From NCBI GenBank assembly GCA_963781955.1, contig CAWAHU010000001.1, positions 1,550,001 to 1,614,000 of the forward strand: a stretch of 64,000 nt of DNA. Direction: 5' to 3'. Made by a program: the position numbers and the translations under genes. Every line of letters starts with the position of its first letter. The first letter of the stretch is position 1. Below, piece by piece: positions 1 to 10,317 of this stretch. The DNA is from Bog-473 sp963781955 (GTDB lineage Bacteria > Actinomycetota > Acidimicrobiia > Acidimicrobiales > RAAP-2). The notes beneath the pieces are model-generated. The model saw only the letters and a list, made by a program, of their open reading frames with translations, searched no databases and was not told where the DNA came from.

Positions 1-1637
<1,637 letters not shown>

Positions 1638-1697
1638 GACTTCGAGCCGGCCTCGACCTCCAGAGGAGTTCGTGACCGAACCAGAAATCAGAGAGTC

Positions 1698-1722
1698 GCC
1701 ATGTTCTGACTCGAACATTGGC
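1698..1722 (-). other. Hairpin in the rRNA leader
   Basis: The complementary strand folds as GCCA(A)TGTTC paired with GAACATGGC around a six-base loop, with one bulged A. It lies 60-85 bases upstream of the mature 16S 5' end, a usual place for precursor processing structure. A processing role is inferred. Confidence 0.45.
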
Positions 1723-1845
1723 AACCACAGGCTCCTTCACCCCCTGAGGGGATCCCGAGCCTGCGTTACTGCGTATTTCTTGACGTACAACCCGTTTGCT
1801 CCGGCGAACCGGCGCGCACGGATTGCCCGCACTGGCTTTTGGCTT

Positions 1846-1872
1846 CTCACTATTCCGTTTTCAAGGAGCAAC
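1846..1872 (-). promoter_or_regulatory. rRNA boxA antitermination element
   Basis: The minus strand reads TTGCTCCTTGAAAACGGAAT followed by AGTGAG. This closely matches the boxA element (TGTTCTTTGAAAACT followed by an AATA-type tail) found in rRNA leaders of Gram-positive bacteria and actinobacteria, where the NusB-S10 complex loads. nusB itself lies at 45851-46249. Confidence 0.75.
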
Positions 1873-2003
1873 CGGGCACACACCTGCCTAAGCCGGTGGA
1901 GGTGCCGGGTGTCCCCGAGGGGCTTCTCCGAGTGGCGGTGAGCCAACCGGCGAAGTCCTTCGGTGTCGGAGGGCCGGGATACGGCCGTTCCGACGGGTTG
2001 GTT

Positions 2004-2032
2004 ACGTTACCAGACTCGCGCCAGAGCGTCAA
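2004..2032 (-). promoter_or_regulatory. rRNA operon promoter
   Basis: On the minus strand there is TTGACG, exactly 17 bases, then TAACGT, which is a near-consensus housekeeping-sigma promoter. Transcription should start near 1997, which puts boxA about 130-150 bases into the transcript. It is the best -35/-10 pair in the first 5 kb. I found no second equally good rRNA promoter. Confidence 0.8.
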
Positions 2033-2174
2033 CGCGCCCCGGGGGCTGGTTTCGCCCGGTCTCCGGGGGGTTGCACCCCCGCCTGCCGACCTCATGGAGC
2101 GTAGCGGGGCACCCCCTCGAGAAAGTGGATGCACCCGCCCCAAAGGGCCCGGTTCCCGCGCTCGCAGGCGTTCT

Positions 2175-2233
2175 GAGCACCGGCCGGTGACATGCGGGGA
2201 GCCGCCCGGCCCTCCGCATGTCACCCGGTGCTC
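2175..2233 (-). terminator. Long hairpin between the glycosylase gene and the rRNA promoter
   Basis: An inverted repeat of about 20 paired bases: GAGCACCG, a GCC bulge, then GGTGACATGCGG pairs with CCGCATGTCACCCGGTGCTC around a GC-rich loop. It lies downstream of the minus-strand glycosylase stop at 2501 and upstream of the rRNA promoter. It would insulate the rRNA promoter from read-through, but there is no T-tract, so the terminator role is inferred. Confidence 0.45.
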
Positions 2234-2500
2234 GAAGCTCAACGGGCTTTCCGCCGCCGGCCTGCCGCCAAACAGGTTTCCGGTGCGTGCACCGCCTGCT
2301 GATGCCCTCGATTTCTCGCACGTCACGCGATGCGATGACAGGATCATTGCCTGCCGTTGTTGCACCGCTGTGACAGGGGGCTGACAGGGCTCGGACGCCC
2401 TTCCCTCCTGATCAGCACGCCGAGCCTCTCCGCCACCCGAACACCGAGACGCTCGGGGCACCGCACCGGGCAGACCGCGCCGTGCCCTCGTCGGCCGGGC

Positions 2501-3103
2501 TCAGGGTCGCGAGACCCAGGGACTGTCGGGGACCCAGAAGCGCCATGGGAGCTCCGTCGCCTCGGTGATCCCGATCCGGGGCCCGCGTGCCGGCGCCCTC
2601 GGGGGGGGCGTGCCGTCGTCGACCAGGCGGACCCGGCCCGGCACCGCGACCCCCGACAGCACGTCCTCCCCGTTTTCCGCGCCGGTGATCCCGAGGGCCT
2701 GGCAGAGCTTCGCCGGCCCGCTGCACAGGTCCCGGTCGCGCCGGGCCGCCACCCGTGCCCGGCGCATCTCGTCCAGCCCCGCGGTCGGGGCCAGGGCCCG
2801 GATGAGGACGGCCGCGGCCTCGCCGTCGCGTCCGCAGACCACGTTGGCGCACCAGTGCATGCCGTAGGTGAAGTACACGTAGAGGAACCCGGGCGGCCCG
2901 AACATGACGGCGTTGCGGGCGGTGGGGCCCCGGGCGGCGTGCGACGCGGCGTCGCGGGTGCCGTGGTAGGCCTCGACCTCGACGATCCTGCCGGCCCGCT
3001 CCCCTTTGACCAGGACCTTGTTCAGCAACCAGCGGGCTGATGCCACGGGGCCACGTTCGAGGTCGGCGCGCTGCACCTCGACGGGGTGACGTGTAGCCGG
3101 CAT
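2501..3103 (-). CDS. mpg: 3-methyladenine DNA glycosylase (AAG/MPG family)
   Basis: Monofunctional base-excision-repair glycosylase that removes alkylated purines such as 3-methyladenine from DNA. The 200-residue protein keeps the family core. EAY at 44-46 and His 55 match Glu125, Tyr127 and His136 of the human enzyme, followed by the RNAVMFGPPG and YVYFTYGMH segments (residues 63-83). The length is normal for bacterial members. The ATG at 3103 leaves 58 bases to the upstream acyltransferase stop. It has no obvious ribosome binding site, so it is probably translated from the acyltransferase transcript. The family assignment is firm, but substrate range cannot be read from sequence. Confidence 0.93.
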   Translation of the reverse strand: MPATRHPVEVQRADLERGPVASARWLLNKVLVKGERAGRIVEVEAYHGTRDAASHAARGPTARNAVMFGPPGFLYVYFTYGMHWCANVVCGRDGEAAAVLIRALAPTAGLDEMRRARVAARRDRDLCSGPAKLCQALGITGAENGEDVLSGVAVPGRVRLVDDGTPPPRAPARGPRIGITEATELPWRFWVPDSPWVSRP

Positions 3104-3161
3104 GGGGCCACGATGGCCCGCCCAGCCCGGCGCGCGCCATCCGGCGCACCCGGCCCGGGTC

Positions 3162-4730
3162 TCAGCCCGCCGGGTTCACGTCGGTCGACACCGGTGCGGC
3201 CGGCGGGCCCGGTGCCGTGACCTCGGGGTCCGCTGCGCCCCAGACCCCGGTTCCCGCCCGGGCCCCCTCGTGGCGTCGGCCAGAGTGGCCGGCGTTCACG
3301 CCCGTCGGGGCGCCGCCGACCGCCACCCGGCACAACAGCTCCAGCTCCTCCTCCATGGCACCGGCCAGACCTTCGAGGCCGGGCACCGCGGCGGCACACG
3401 CGTTGATCCCGACAAAGAGCGAGTCGCGGTAGCTCTGGACCGTCACGTTGAGCGAGACGCCGTCGACCACGGGGCCCATCGGGTAGACCGCCTGCATCTC
3501 CATCCCGGCGAAGTAGAGCGGGAAGGGGGGGCCGGGGACGTTCGAAACCATCAGGTTGCCCGCCCGCACCTTCCGGAGGACGCCTGTGCGGACGCCGAGC
3601 TGGATCACCGGTCGTGCCACGGCCGGCGGCACGGCGTCCGCCAGGAGACTGGCCATGGGCCCGTACCCGATGGCCTGCTCCTGCCCTTTGCACGACGCGC
3701 TCGCCGCGGCCACCGTCAGCAGCCGCTCGAGGGGCGTCCCGCGGTCGTTGGCCAGCGGCACGAACATGACCGACAGTTGGTTGCCCGAGCCGGCACCGCT
3801 GCCTCCGTCGCCCGAACCGCCCTCCGGGCCGCGCACCGACACGGGGACGACGGCCACCAGCGGGCAGTGGACGTCGCGGCCCTGCGCGGCGAGGTGGGAG
3901 CGCAACGCACCGGAGCACACACCCAGCACGACATCGTTGATCGTCGTCCCGAATCGCTCCTTGAGGGCGCGTACCTGGGCCATGTCGAGCTCGGCAAAGG
4001 CGACGGACCGCCGCGCCCGCACGGGGGTCTCGAAGGTGGACGGGGCACCTCCGGGGACCGGCAGGGGCGCGTGCTCCTCGTCCATGGCACACCGGGCGAG
4101 CCGCACCGCGGTGCGGCCGACCTCGCGCGCCGCGCGCAGGAAACGTACGGGTGCCTCCAGGAGGTTGGGTACGGCATCGCCGAGCAGCTGGGCCGGCGAC
4201 GGAAGATGCGTGGGGTGCCACGGTGGCGACGCCGGGGTGACCTCCCAGCCGCCTGGCGTGATGTCGAGGAGGCGGGCCAGCATCAGTGCGCCCGACACGC
4301 CGTCGATCACCGCGTGGTGCACCTTCGCGATCAGGCCCACCCTGCCGTCGGCCATGCCCTCGACCAGGTGCATCTCCCAGGGCGGCTGTCCAGGTGTCAG
4401 GGGGCGGCCCATCACCTCGGCCACTTTCGCCCGCAGCTCGGCCTGGCCGGCTGGAGCCGGGAGGGCCGTGCGGTGCAGGTGGTCGCCGAGGTCGAAGTCC
4501 GGGTCGTCGACCCAGCGGGGGTGGTCGAGCCCGAGCGGGACCGCCATGAGGCGCCGCCGCAGCGGTGGGAGCGTCGGGATCCTGGCCTCGAGCAGCGACA
4601 CCACTCGGTCGAACGAGTACCCACCCTCGGCGCTGGCCGGGTCGAAGACGCACGCGTAGGCGATCTCCATCGGCGTCTCCGGCGTGTCCGAGTAGACGAA
4701 CATCGGGTCGATGCCGGTCATCCGCTGCAT
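3162..4730 (-). CDS. Wax ester synthase/diacylglycerol acyltransferase (WS/DGAT)
   Basis: Acyl-CoA:alcohol/diacylglycerol acyltransferase that makes storage wax esters or triacylglycerols at the membrane. The catalytic HHxxxDG motif is intact (HHAVIDG, residues 138-144). The N-terminus RMTGIDPMF and the C-terminal NVPGPPFPLYFAG block are typical of the family. I chose the ATG at 4730 because the family begins a few residues before RM-G-D-F and because AGGTGGAG lies six bases upstream. A GTG at 4793 would add 21 unconserved residues. The C-terminal 60 residues are Gly/Pro/Ala-rich and unlike the family core. Actinobacteria usually carry several such paralogues. Confidence 0.92.
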   Translation of the reverse strand: MQRMTGIDPMFVYSDTPETPMEIAYACVFDPASAEGGYSFDRVVSLLEARIPTLPPLRRRLMAVPLGLDHPRWVDDPDFDLGDHLHRTALPAPAGQAELRAKVAEVMGRPLTPGQPPWEMHLVEGMADGRVGLIAKVHHAVIDGVSGALMLARLLDITPGGWEVTPASPPWHPTHLPSPAQLLGDAVPNLLEAPVRFLRAAREVGRTAVRLARCAMDEEHAPLPVPGGAPSTFETPVRARRSVAFAELDMAQVRALKERFGTTINDVVLGVCSGALRSHLAAQGRDVHCPLVAVVPVSVRGPEGGSGDGGSGAGSGNQLSVMFVPLANDRGTPLERLLTVAAASASCKGQEQAIGYGPMASLLADAVPPAVARPVIQLGVRTGVLRKVRAGNLMVSNVPGPPFPLYFAGMEMQAVYPMGPVVDGVSLNVTVQSYRDSLFVGINACAAAVPGLEGLAGAMEEELELLCRVAVGGAPTGVNAGHSGRRHEGARAGTGVWGAADPEVTAPGPPAAPVSTDVNPAG

Positions 4731-4848
4731 GTGCACTCCACCTCGTGAGGGGCCTGGTGGGCTCGGTCGGGGGCCGTTGCAGTTGACTCCCACCTCCCCC
4801 TCGTACCCTCGGAGGCGGTGCCCACACCCGCGGCGGCGACCCGTTTGG

Positions 4849-4854
4849 ACGCTA
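4849..4854 (-). promoter_or_regulatory. Possible -10 element for the acyltransferase gene
   Basis: TAGCGT on the minus strand about 120 bases before the ATG at 4730, inside the 190-base gap between argH and the acyltransferase gene. There is no convincing -35. I see nothing else definite in that gap except a six-base stem (CGCGGT/ACCGCG) that might end argH transcripts. Confidence 0.25.
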
Positions 4855-4920
4855 CCGGTTCACAGCGTGCGCGCAGACGCGGTCAGAAGGCAACCACCGC
4901 GGGGCGACTTCACGGCGTGT

Positions 4921-6363
4921 TCACGAAGCCGCCCCCCGCACGCCCCGCATCAAGGGCAGCGGCGCGGTGACCCCGGGCAGCCTCCACTGGGCGATCCGAG
5001 TGCGGTCGACCTCCAGGCGGCGAGCGAAACGCTCGGCCTGCTCGGCCACCGGGCCCGGACCTGCCCCGCCCGGCGTGCGCCGTCGGGTCACCGCCACGCC
5101 CGGCTCGAGCAGCTCGACGGCGGGCTCACCGAGGTCCGGATGGGCCGCCACCAGCTCGACCAGCGGCACGTGGCGCTCCAGGGACTCACGCACGAGGCCG
5201 CCCACGAGCGCGTGCGCCTGGCGGAACGGCATGCCCCGCTCGACCAGCATCTCGGCCAGGTCGATGGCGCTGGCCGCCGGGCCGTCGGCGGCCGACTGCA
5301 TACGCTCCTCGTTCCACGTGGCGGTCTCATAGACGCCGCGCAACGCGATCAACGCCCGGCCCACCTGGGTCACGGCGTCGAAGAGCGGTTCCTTGTCCTC
5401 CTGCAGGTCGCGGTTGTAGGCCAGAGGCAGGCCCTTGAGGGTCACCAGCACCCCGGTGAGGTGGCCGACCAGGCGGCCCGACTTGCCGCGGGCCAGCTCG
5501 GCCACGTCGGGATTCTTCTTCTGCGGGAGCATCGAGCTCCCGGTGGCGTACGCATCGTCGAGCGTGCAGAAGCCGAACTCCTCCGTCGACCACAGGACGA
5601 TCTCCTCTCCCAGCCGTGAGAGGTGCACCCCGAGCAGGGCCAGGTCGAAGAGGGACTCGGCCACGAAGTCGCGGTCCGAGACGGCGTCGAGCGAGTTCTC
5701 GAAGCGCCCGTGGAACCCGAGCTCGCCGGCCACGAAGTCCGGGTCCAGGGGCAGCGAGGACCCGGCCAGGGCCCCGGCGCCGAGCGGAGACGTGTTGAGC
5801 CGGTCCACCGTGGTCAGCAACCGGTCGACGTCGCGCGCCAGTGCCCAGCCGTGAGCCAGTAGGTGGTGGGCCAGCAGCACGGGCTGCGCCCGCTGGAGGT
5901 GTGTGTAGCCGGGCAGGTAGACGTCGCCGGCCTCACGGGCCCGCCGGGCCAGGGCGTCCTGGAGCGCCATGACCTCCTCGGCCACGTCCACCAGGGAGCG
6001 CCGGCACCACAAGCGCAGCGCGGTGGCCACCTGGTCGTTACGGCTCCGGCCGGTGTGCAGCTTGGCGCCCACGTCGCCGGCCAGTTCGGTCACCCGGCGC
6101 TCGACCGCCGTGTGGACGTCCTCGTCGCCCGGCGCGAACACGAAGGTCCCGGCCGCCAGTTCGGCCTCCACCCGGTCGAGGGCATCGATGAGCTGCGCCA
6201 CCTCGTCGTCGCGGAGGATCCCCGCCTTGCCCAGGCCCTTGACGTGGGCGCGCGAGCCCGCGAGGTCGTCAGCAGCCAGCACGCGGTCGAACGGCAAGCT
6301 CACCGTGAACTCCGCTACCGCGTCCGCCATGCCGGCCGAGATCCGACCCTCCCACAGCGTCAT
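4921..6363 (-). CDS. argH: Argininosuccinate lyase
   Basis: Last step of arginine synthesis: argininosuccinate to arginine plus fumarate. The 480-residue protein has the fumarase/aspartase-superfamily signature GSSMLPQKKNPD (275-286), the TGRSRNDQ substrate loop (104-111) and the GYTHLQ block (152-157) with the conserved His. The length is normal, with a slightly extended Gly/Pro-rich stretch near residue 440. The start ATG overlaps the argG stop in an ATGA junction, so it is the terminal gene of the arg operon and is translationally coupled. Confidence 0.98.
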   Translation of the reverse strand: MTLWEGRISAGMADAVAEFTVSLPFDRVLAADDLAGSRAHVKGLGKAGILRDDEVAQLIDALDRVEAELAAGTFVFAPGDEDVHTAVERRVTELAGDVGAKLHTGRSRNDQVATALRLWCRRSLVDVAEEVMALQDALARRAREAGDVYLPGYTHLQRAQPVLLAHHLLAHGWALARDVDRLLTTVDRLNTSPLGAGALAGSSLPLDPDFVAGELGFHGRFENSLDAVSDRDFVAESLFDLALLGVHLSRLGEEIVLWSTEEFGFCTLDDAYATGSSMLPQKKNPDVAELARGKSGRLVGHLTGVLVTLKGLPLAYNRDLQEDKEPLFDAVTQVGRALIALRGVYETATWNEERMQSAADGPAASAIDLAEMLVERGMPFRQAHALVGGLVRESLERHVPLVELVAAHPDLGEPAVELLEPGVAVTRRRTPGGAGPGPVAEQAERFARRLEVDRTRIAQWRLPGVTAPLPLMRGVRGAAS

Positions 6364-7621
6364 GCCGAACCCCCTCCCGCGTCATGGTCCGTCCCCCGGG
6401 CGGCGGGCGCCGTCCCGGCGCCCGGCCCCTGCCGCGCCGACCACGTTGCCACACCGAGGCCCCACAGGCGCACGAACCCCTCGGCGTCGGCGTGGCGGAA
6501 GGTGTCGGAGGCGTCGTAGGTGGCCAGGCCGTGGTCGTAGAGCGCCACCGGGCTGCGCCGGCCCACCACCGCGCAGGTCCCGGGTGCCTCGAAGCGCAGC
6601 CGGACCTCTCCGGTGACGTGACGCTGGCTCTCAGTCACGAAGGCCTGCAGGGCGCTGCGCAACGGCGAGTACCACATGCCGTCGTAGACCAGCTCGGACC
6701 AACGGGGCTCGAGGCGGGCCTTCTCGTGGTGCAGGTCGCGCTCGAGCGTGAGGTCCTCCAGGTCGGCGTGAGCGACGATGAGCGACAAGGCGGCCGGGCA
6801 CTCGTAGACCTCGCGACTCTTGATGCCGACACGCCGGTTCTCCACCATGTCGAGGCGGCCGAAGCCCCGGCTCCCGGCCAGCGCGCCCAGTCGTTCGATC
6901 AGGTCGAACACGCCGAGTGGCGCCCCGTCGAGGCTGACCGGCACGCCGGCCTCGAAGCCCACCACGACCTCGGCCGGCTCGGACTCGGTCACGCGGGTGA
7001 GGGTGTACACGTCGTCGGGCGCTGGCGCCCACGGGTCCTCGATGGCCCCGCACTCGATCGCCTTGCCCCAGAGGTTGTCGTCGATGGAGTAGAGCTTCTC
7101 CTTCGTGACCGTGACGGGGATCTCCCATTTGTCGGCCAGCACGACGCAGTCCTCGCGGGTGAGCCCCCACACGCGGGCCGGGGCGAAGATGCGCAGATCG
7201 GGCGCCAGCGACCGCACGCCGACCTCGAAGCGGACCTGGTCGTTACCCTTGCCCGTACAGCCGTGGGCCACCGCCGTGGCGCCGTGGCGCCGCGCCTCGG
7301 CCACGAGGTGCCGGACGATCACCGGGCGCGACAGCGCCGACACCAGCGGGTACTTCCCCTCGTAGCGGGCGTTGGCCTGCAGCGCAGGCACGCAGAACTC
7401 CTCGGCCATCTCGTGGCGGGCGTCGATGACGACGGCCTCGACGGCGCCGGCGGCCAGGGCGCGGCTGCGGATGGCGTCCCAGTCCTCTCCCCCCGGTCGG
7501 CCGCCTGGCCGACGTTGACCGCCACCGCGACCACCTCGACGCCCTCGTGCTCGATCAGCCAGCGCACGGCGACGGAAGTGTCCAGGCCGCCGCTGTAGGC
7601 CAGCACCACTCGCTCTGTCAT
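6360..7621 (-). CDS. argG: Argininosuccinate synthase, interrupted by a one-base frameshift
   Basis: ATP-dependent joining of citrulline and aspartate. The N-terminus from the ATG at 7621 carries the PP-loop SGGLDTS (residues 10-16) and is in frame only to about residue 43. The rest, from GEDWDAI onward, is in another frame and includes CTGKGNDQVRFE and the C-terminal tetramerisation region. Adding one G to the run at 7489-7494 (CCCCCC on the plus strand) restores one 420-residue frame, reading DRGGEDWDAIRSRALAAG across the junction. I treat it as a functional gene with a probable consensus error. The ATG lies one base after the argR stop. The stop overlaps argH. Confidence 0.93.
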
Positions 7622-7622
7622 G

Positions 7623-8159
7623 TCAGTCCTCGGCTTCCTTCCCGTTCGATCCGATCCGCTGCGCGGCGCCGGCGCCGACGCCGGCAACGTCGCGCAGGTG
7701 CGTCGCCATGGTGGCGCCGCCGACCTGCTCGTCGACCACCACCAGCACGGTGTCGTCCCCGGCCACCGTTCCCACCACGCCCTCGAGGCCGCTGCGGTCG
7801 AGGGCCGACCCGACCACGTGGGCCGAGCCGGGCGGCGTCCGCAGCACCACCAGGTTCGACGAGTGCGCCACCTCGACCACCCACTCGCCCAGGACGCGCC
7901 GCAGGTGGTCCTCGGGTGCCAGCTGCTGGGTGGGCAACTCGGGCAGCGCGTACGCCGTGTCGCCTCCCGGCAGGCGGACCTTGATCGCACCCAGGTCCTC
8001 GAGATCGCGCGAGACCGTCGTCTGCGTCGCCTCGATCCCCTCCCGCGCCAGCAGGGCCACCAGCTGGGCCTGGTTGGTCACCGGGCGCGACTCGAGCATC
8101 TTGGTGATCCGGTGCTGGCGCTGGTTCTTCGTGGCCCGGCCGCCGCCCTTGTCGCTCAC
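7623..8159 (-). CDS. argR: Arginine repressor
   Basis: Hexameric, arginine-responsive DNA-binding regulator. The N-terminal winged helix (about residues 10-75, QRQHRITKML then TQTTVSRDLEDLGAIKV) is intact. The C-terminal domain carries the arginine-binding GDDTVLVVV region. The GTG at 8159 overlaps the argF stop as GTGA and has GGAGG seven bases upstream, giving 178 residues, slightly longer than usual. Being inside the operon it would repress from the argC promoter, it should autoregulate. Its probable operator is at 13533-13550. Confidence 0.96.
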   Translation of the reverse strand: MSDKGGGRATKNQRQHRITKMLESRPVTNQAQLVALLAREGIEATQTTVSRDLEDLGAIKVRLPGGDTAYALPELPTQQLAPEDHLRRVLGEWVVEVAHSSNLVVLRTPPGSAHVVGSALDRSGLEGVVGTVAGDDTVLVVVDEQVGGATMATHLRDVAGVGAGAAQRIGSNGKEAED

Positions 8160-9082
8160 GACGCGCCCTCCAAGACCCAGGCCAGGACGCCGCGCATGGC
8201 AGTTCGCCGGTTGGCGGCCTGGCGCCACACCGCCGATCGTGGGCCCTCGATGACCCCGCCGGTGATCTCCTCGCCCCGGTGCGCCGGAAGGCAATGCAGC
8301 ACGACCGCGTCGGGGGCGGCGCGCCCGAGCAGCTCCTCATCGACGGTGAAGCCGTCGAAGGCGGCGAGCCGGGCCGCGCGCTCGGCCTCCTGGCCCATGC
8401 TCGTCCACACGTCGGTGTAGATCGCCGCCGCTCCCTTGGCCGCCACCACCGGTTCGTCGAACGCCTGGACCGAGCCCCCGCGGCCCGCCGCGTCGGCCCG
8501 GGCCTGCAGATCCGACAGCTCGGCAGCCGAGAAGGCGTAGCCGGCCGGCGCAGCGATGCGTACCTCCATGCCCTCGAGCAACGCCGCCTTGGCCAGCGAG
8601 CGCGCCACGTTGTTGGCGTCGCCTACGTAGGTGACGGCACGGCCAGACAGGGGTCCGAGCAGTTCGCGCATGGTGAGCACGTCGGCCACGGCCTGGCAAG
8701 GGTGCGCCGTGTCCGACAGCAGGTTGACCAGCGGCACGTCGAAGCCGCTCCGCTGGAGCGCTCCGGCCATCCGGGCGAACACACCGTGGTCGAACACCCG
8801 CGCGCAGATCACACGGTGGTAGCAGGCCAGCGTGCGCGCCACGTCCTCCGCCGTCTCCCGCTCGTCGAGGCCGACCTCGTTCGCCTGGATGTACACGGGG
8901 TGACCGCCGAGGTCGACCACCGCCATCTCGGTCGAGTTGCGGGTGCGCGCCGAGGGCTTGGCGAAGAGCAGGGCCACGCCGGCACCGTCGAGGACCCGGG
9001 CCGGCGTGGCCCGGCTCCCCAGAGTGAGGATGCGCCCCCACGCGTCGGTGTCGACGTCGTCCACATCGAGGAAATTCCGCAT
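8156..9082 (-). CDS. argF: Ornithine carbamoyltransferase
   Basis: Makes citrulline from ornithine and carbamoyl phosphate, linking the arg operon to carAB at 38-43 kb. The carbamoyl-phosphate loop is SARTRNSTEMA (normally SxRTRxS), DVWTSMGQE is the SMG loop region, and HCLPAHRGEE is the OTC-specific ornithine site. I chose the ATG at 9082, with GAGGGAGGGG just upstream, which gives 308 residues. The reading frame is open far upstream, but that part is antisense to argD-frame codons. Confidence 0.97.
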   Translation of the reverse strand: MRNFLDVDDVDTDAWGRILTLGSRATPARVLDGAGVALLFAKPSARTRNSTEMAVVDLGGHPVYIQANEVGLDERETAEDVARTLACYHRVICARVFDHGVFARMAGALQRSGFDVPLVNLLSDTAHPCQAVADVLTMRELLGPLSGRAVTYVGDANNVARSLAKAALLEGMEVRIAAPAGYAFSAAELSDLQARADAAGRGGSVQAFDEPVVAAKGAAAIYTDVWTSMGQEAERAARLAAFDGFTVDEELLGRAAPDAVVLHCLPAHRGEEITGGVIEGPRSAVWRQAANRRTAMRGVLAWVLEGAS

Positions 9083-9093
9083 CGGCCCCTCCC

Positions 9094-10317
9094 TCAACCC
9101 CGCCCGCCGGGCAGGTCGCGCAGCACCCCGCCGAGGAGGCCGAGCGCGGCGTCGAGCTCCTCGTCGCGCACCAGCAACGGCGGCGCCAGCCGGACCGCGT
9201 CGGGCCGCACGGCGTTGACCAGCAACCCGCGCGCCAGGGCACCGGCTGTCGCCTCCTTGGCCACGGGCGCGTCGAGCTGCGCGGCCAGCAGGAGACCCGC
9301 GCCGCGCACGTCGGTGACTCGCGGCAGGTCCCTGAGGCCGGCCTCCAGCCGGGCACCGGCCCGCCGCGCCCGGCCGCACACGTCCTCGGCCTCCATGGCG
9401 GCCAGTGTGGCCCGGGCCGCCGCCAGTGCCAGCGGCTGTCCGCCGAATGTCGACCCGTGGTCCCCGGGCCCGAAGGCGGCGGCCACCTCGGCCCGGGCCC
9501 AGCAGGCGCCGACCGGCATGCCGTTGCCGAGCGCCTTGGCCATGGTCACCACGTCGGGCTGGAGCCCCTGGGCCTGGAAGGCGAACCAGTGCCCGGTGCG
9601 TCCGAAGCCGGTCTGGACCTCGTCGAGCATCAGGAGGGCGTCGCGTTCGGTGCACAGCTCTCGGACGGCGCCCAGGTAGTCCGAACTGGGTGCCACCACC
9701 CCGCCCTCGCCCTGCAGCGGCTCGAGCAGCACCGCGGCGACCGTGTCGGGGTCGAGCGCGGCGTCGAGCGCCGCCACGTCGTCGTAAGGGACGTGGACGA
9801 AACCCTCGGGCAGCGGCCGGAAGGGCTCTTGCTTCTCGGGCTGTCCGGTGGCGGTCAAGGTGGCCAACGTCCGGCCGTGGAACGAGTTCTCGGCGCTGAC
9901 GACCACGTGCCGGGCGCCACCGGCCCAGCGCCGGGCCAGTTTCAGTGCGCACTCGTTGGCCTCGGCGCCCGAGTTGCAGAAGAAGACTTGCCCGCCTGCC
10001 TGCCCGGCACCGCCACCGATCAAGCGGTCGATGGTGCGCGCCACTTCGGGGGCCAAGGTGTTGCCGTACAGGTTCGACACGTGGCACAGCGTCCTGGCCT
10101 GCTCGGCCACGGCGTCAGCCACGGCGGGGTGGGCGTGGCCGAGCGAAACGACCGCCAGCCCGGTGATGAAGTCGAGATAGTCGCGGCCGTCGTCGTCGAA
10201 GAGCACCGTGCCCTCACCTCGCACGAACGTGACGGGCGGGTCGGCATAGGTGCGCATCAGCGCCTCGCGCCCGCCCCCGTGGCCCGTCACTCCGCTCACC
10301 GTGCTCGCGGTGCTCAC
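9094..10317 (-). CDS. argD: Acetylornithine aminotransferase
   Basis: Class-III PLP aminotransferase that converts N-acetylglutamate semialdehyde to N-acetylornithine. It may also act as succinyl-DAP aminotransferase in lysine synthesis. Visible blocks are the CNSGAEANECALKLAR PLP-phosphate segment, the DEVQTGFGRTG block and the PLP lysine in VTMAKALGNGMPVGA. It has 407 residues, normal length. The GTG at 10317 overlaps the argB stop (GTGA). An internal ATG at about residue 21 is an alternative start. Confidence 0.97.
   Translation of the reverse strand: MSTASTVSGVTGHGGGREALMRTYADPPVTFVRGEGTVLFDDDGRDYLDFITGLAVVSLGHAHPAVADAVAEQARTLCHVSNLYGNTLAPEVARTIDRLIGGGAGQAGGQVFFCNSGAEANECALKLARRWAGGARHVVVSAENSFHGRTLATLTATGQPEKQEPFRPLPEGFVHVPYDDVAALDAALDPDTVAAVLLEPLQGEGGVVAPSSDYLGAVRELCTERDALLMLDEVQTGFGRTGHWFAFQAQGLQPDVVTMAKALGNGMPVGACWARAEVAAAFGPGDHGSTFGGQPLALAAARATLAAMEAEDVCGRARRAGARLEAGLRDLPRVTDVRGAGLLLAAQLDAPVAKEATAGALARGLLVNAVRPDAVRLAPPLLVRDEELDAALGLLGGVLRDLPGGRG

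Larger units (their letters stand above)
1638..2003 (-). other. rRNA operon transcribed leader
   Basis: Non-coding leader between the rRNA promoter and the 16S 5' end. It contains a boxA antitermination element and a hairpin close to the mature 5' end, annotated separately. Reading frames here have no codon bias and no recognisable product. The remaining 2033-2500 stretch up to the glycosylase stop holds one long hairpin and no gene that I can support. Confidence 0.75.
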
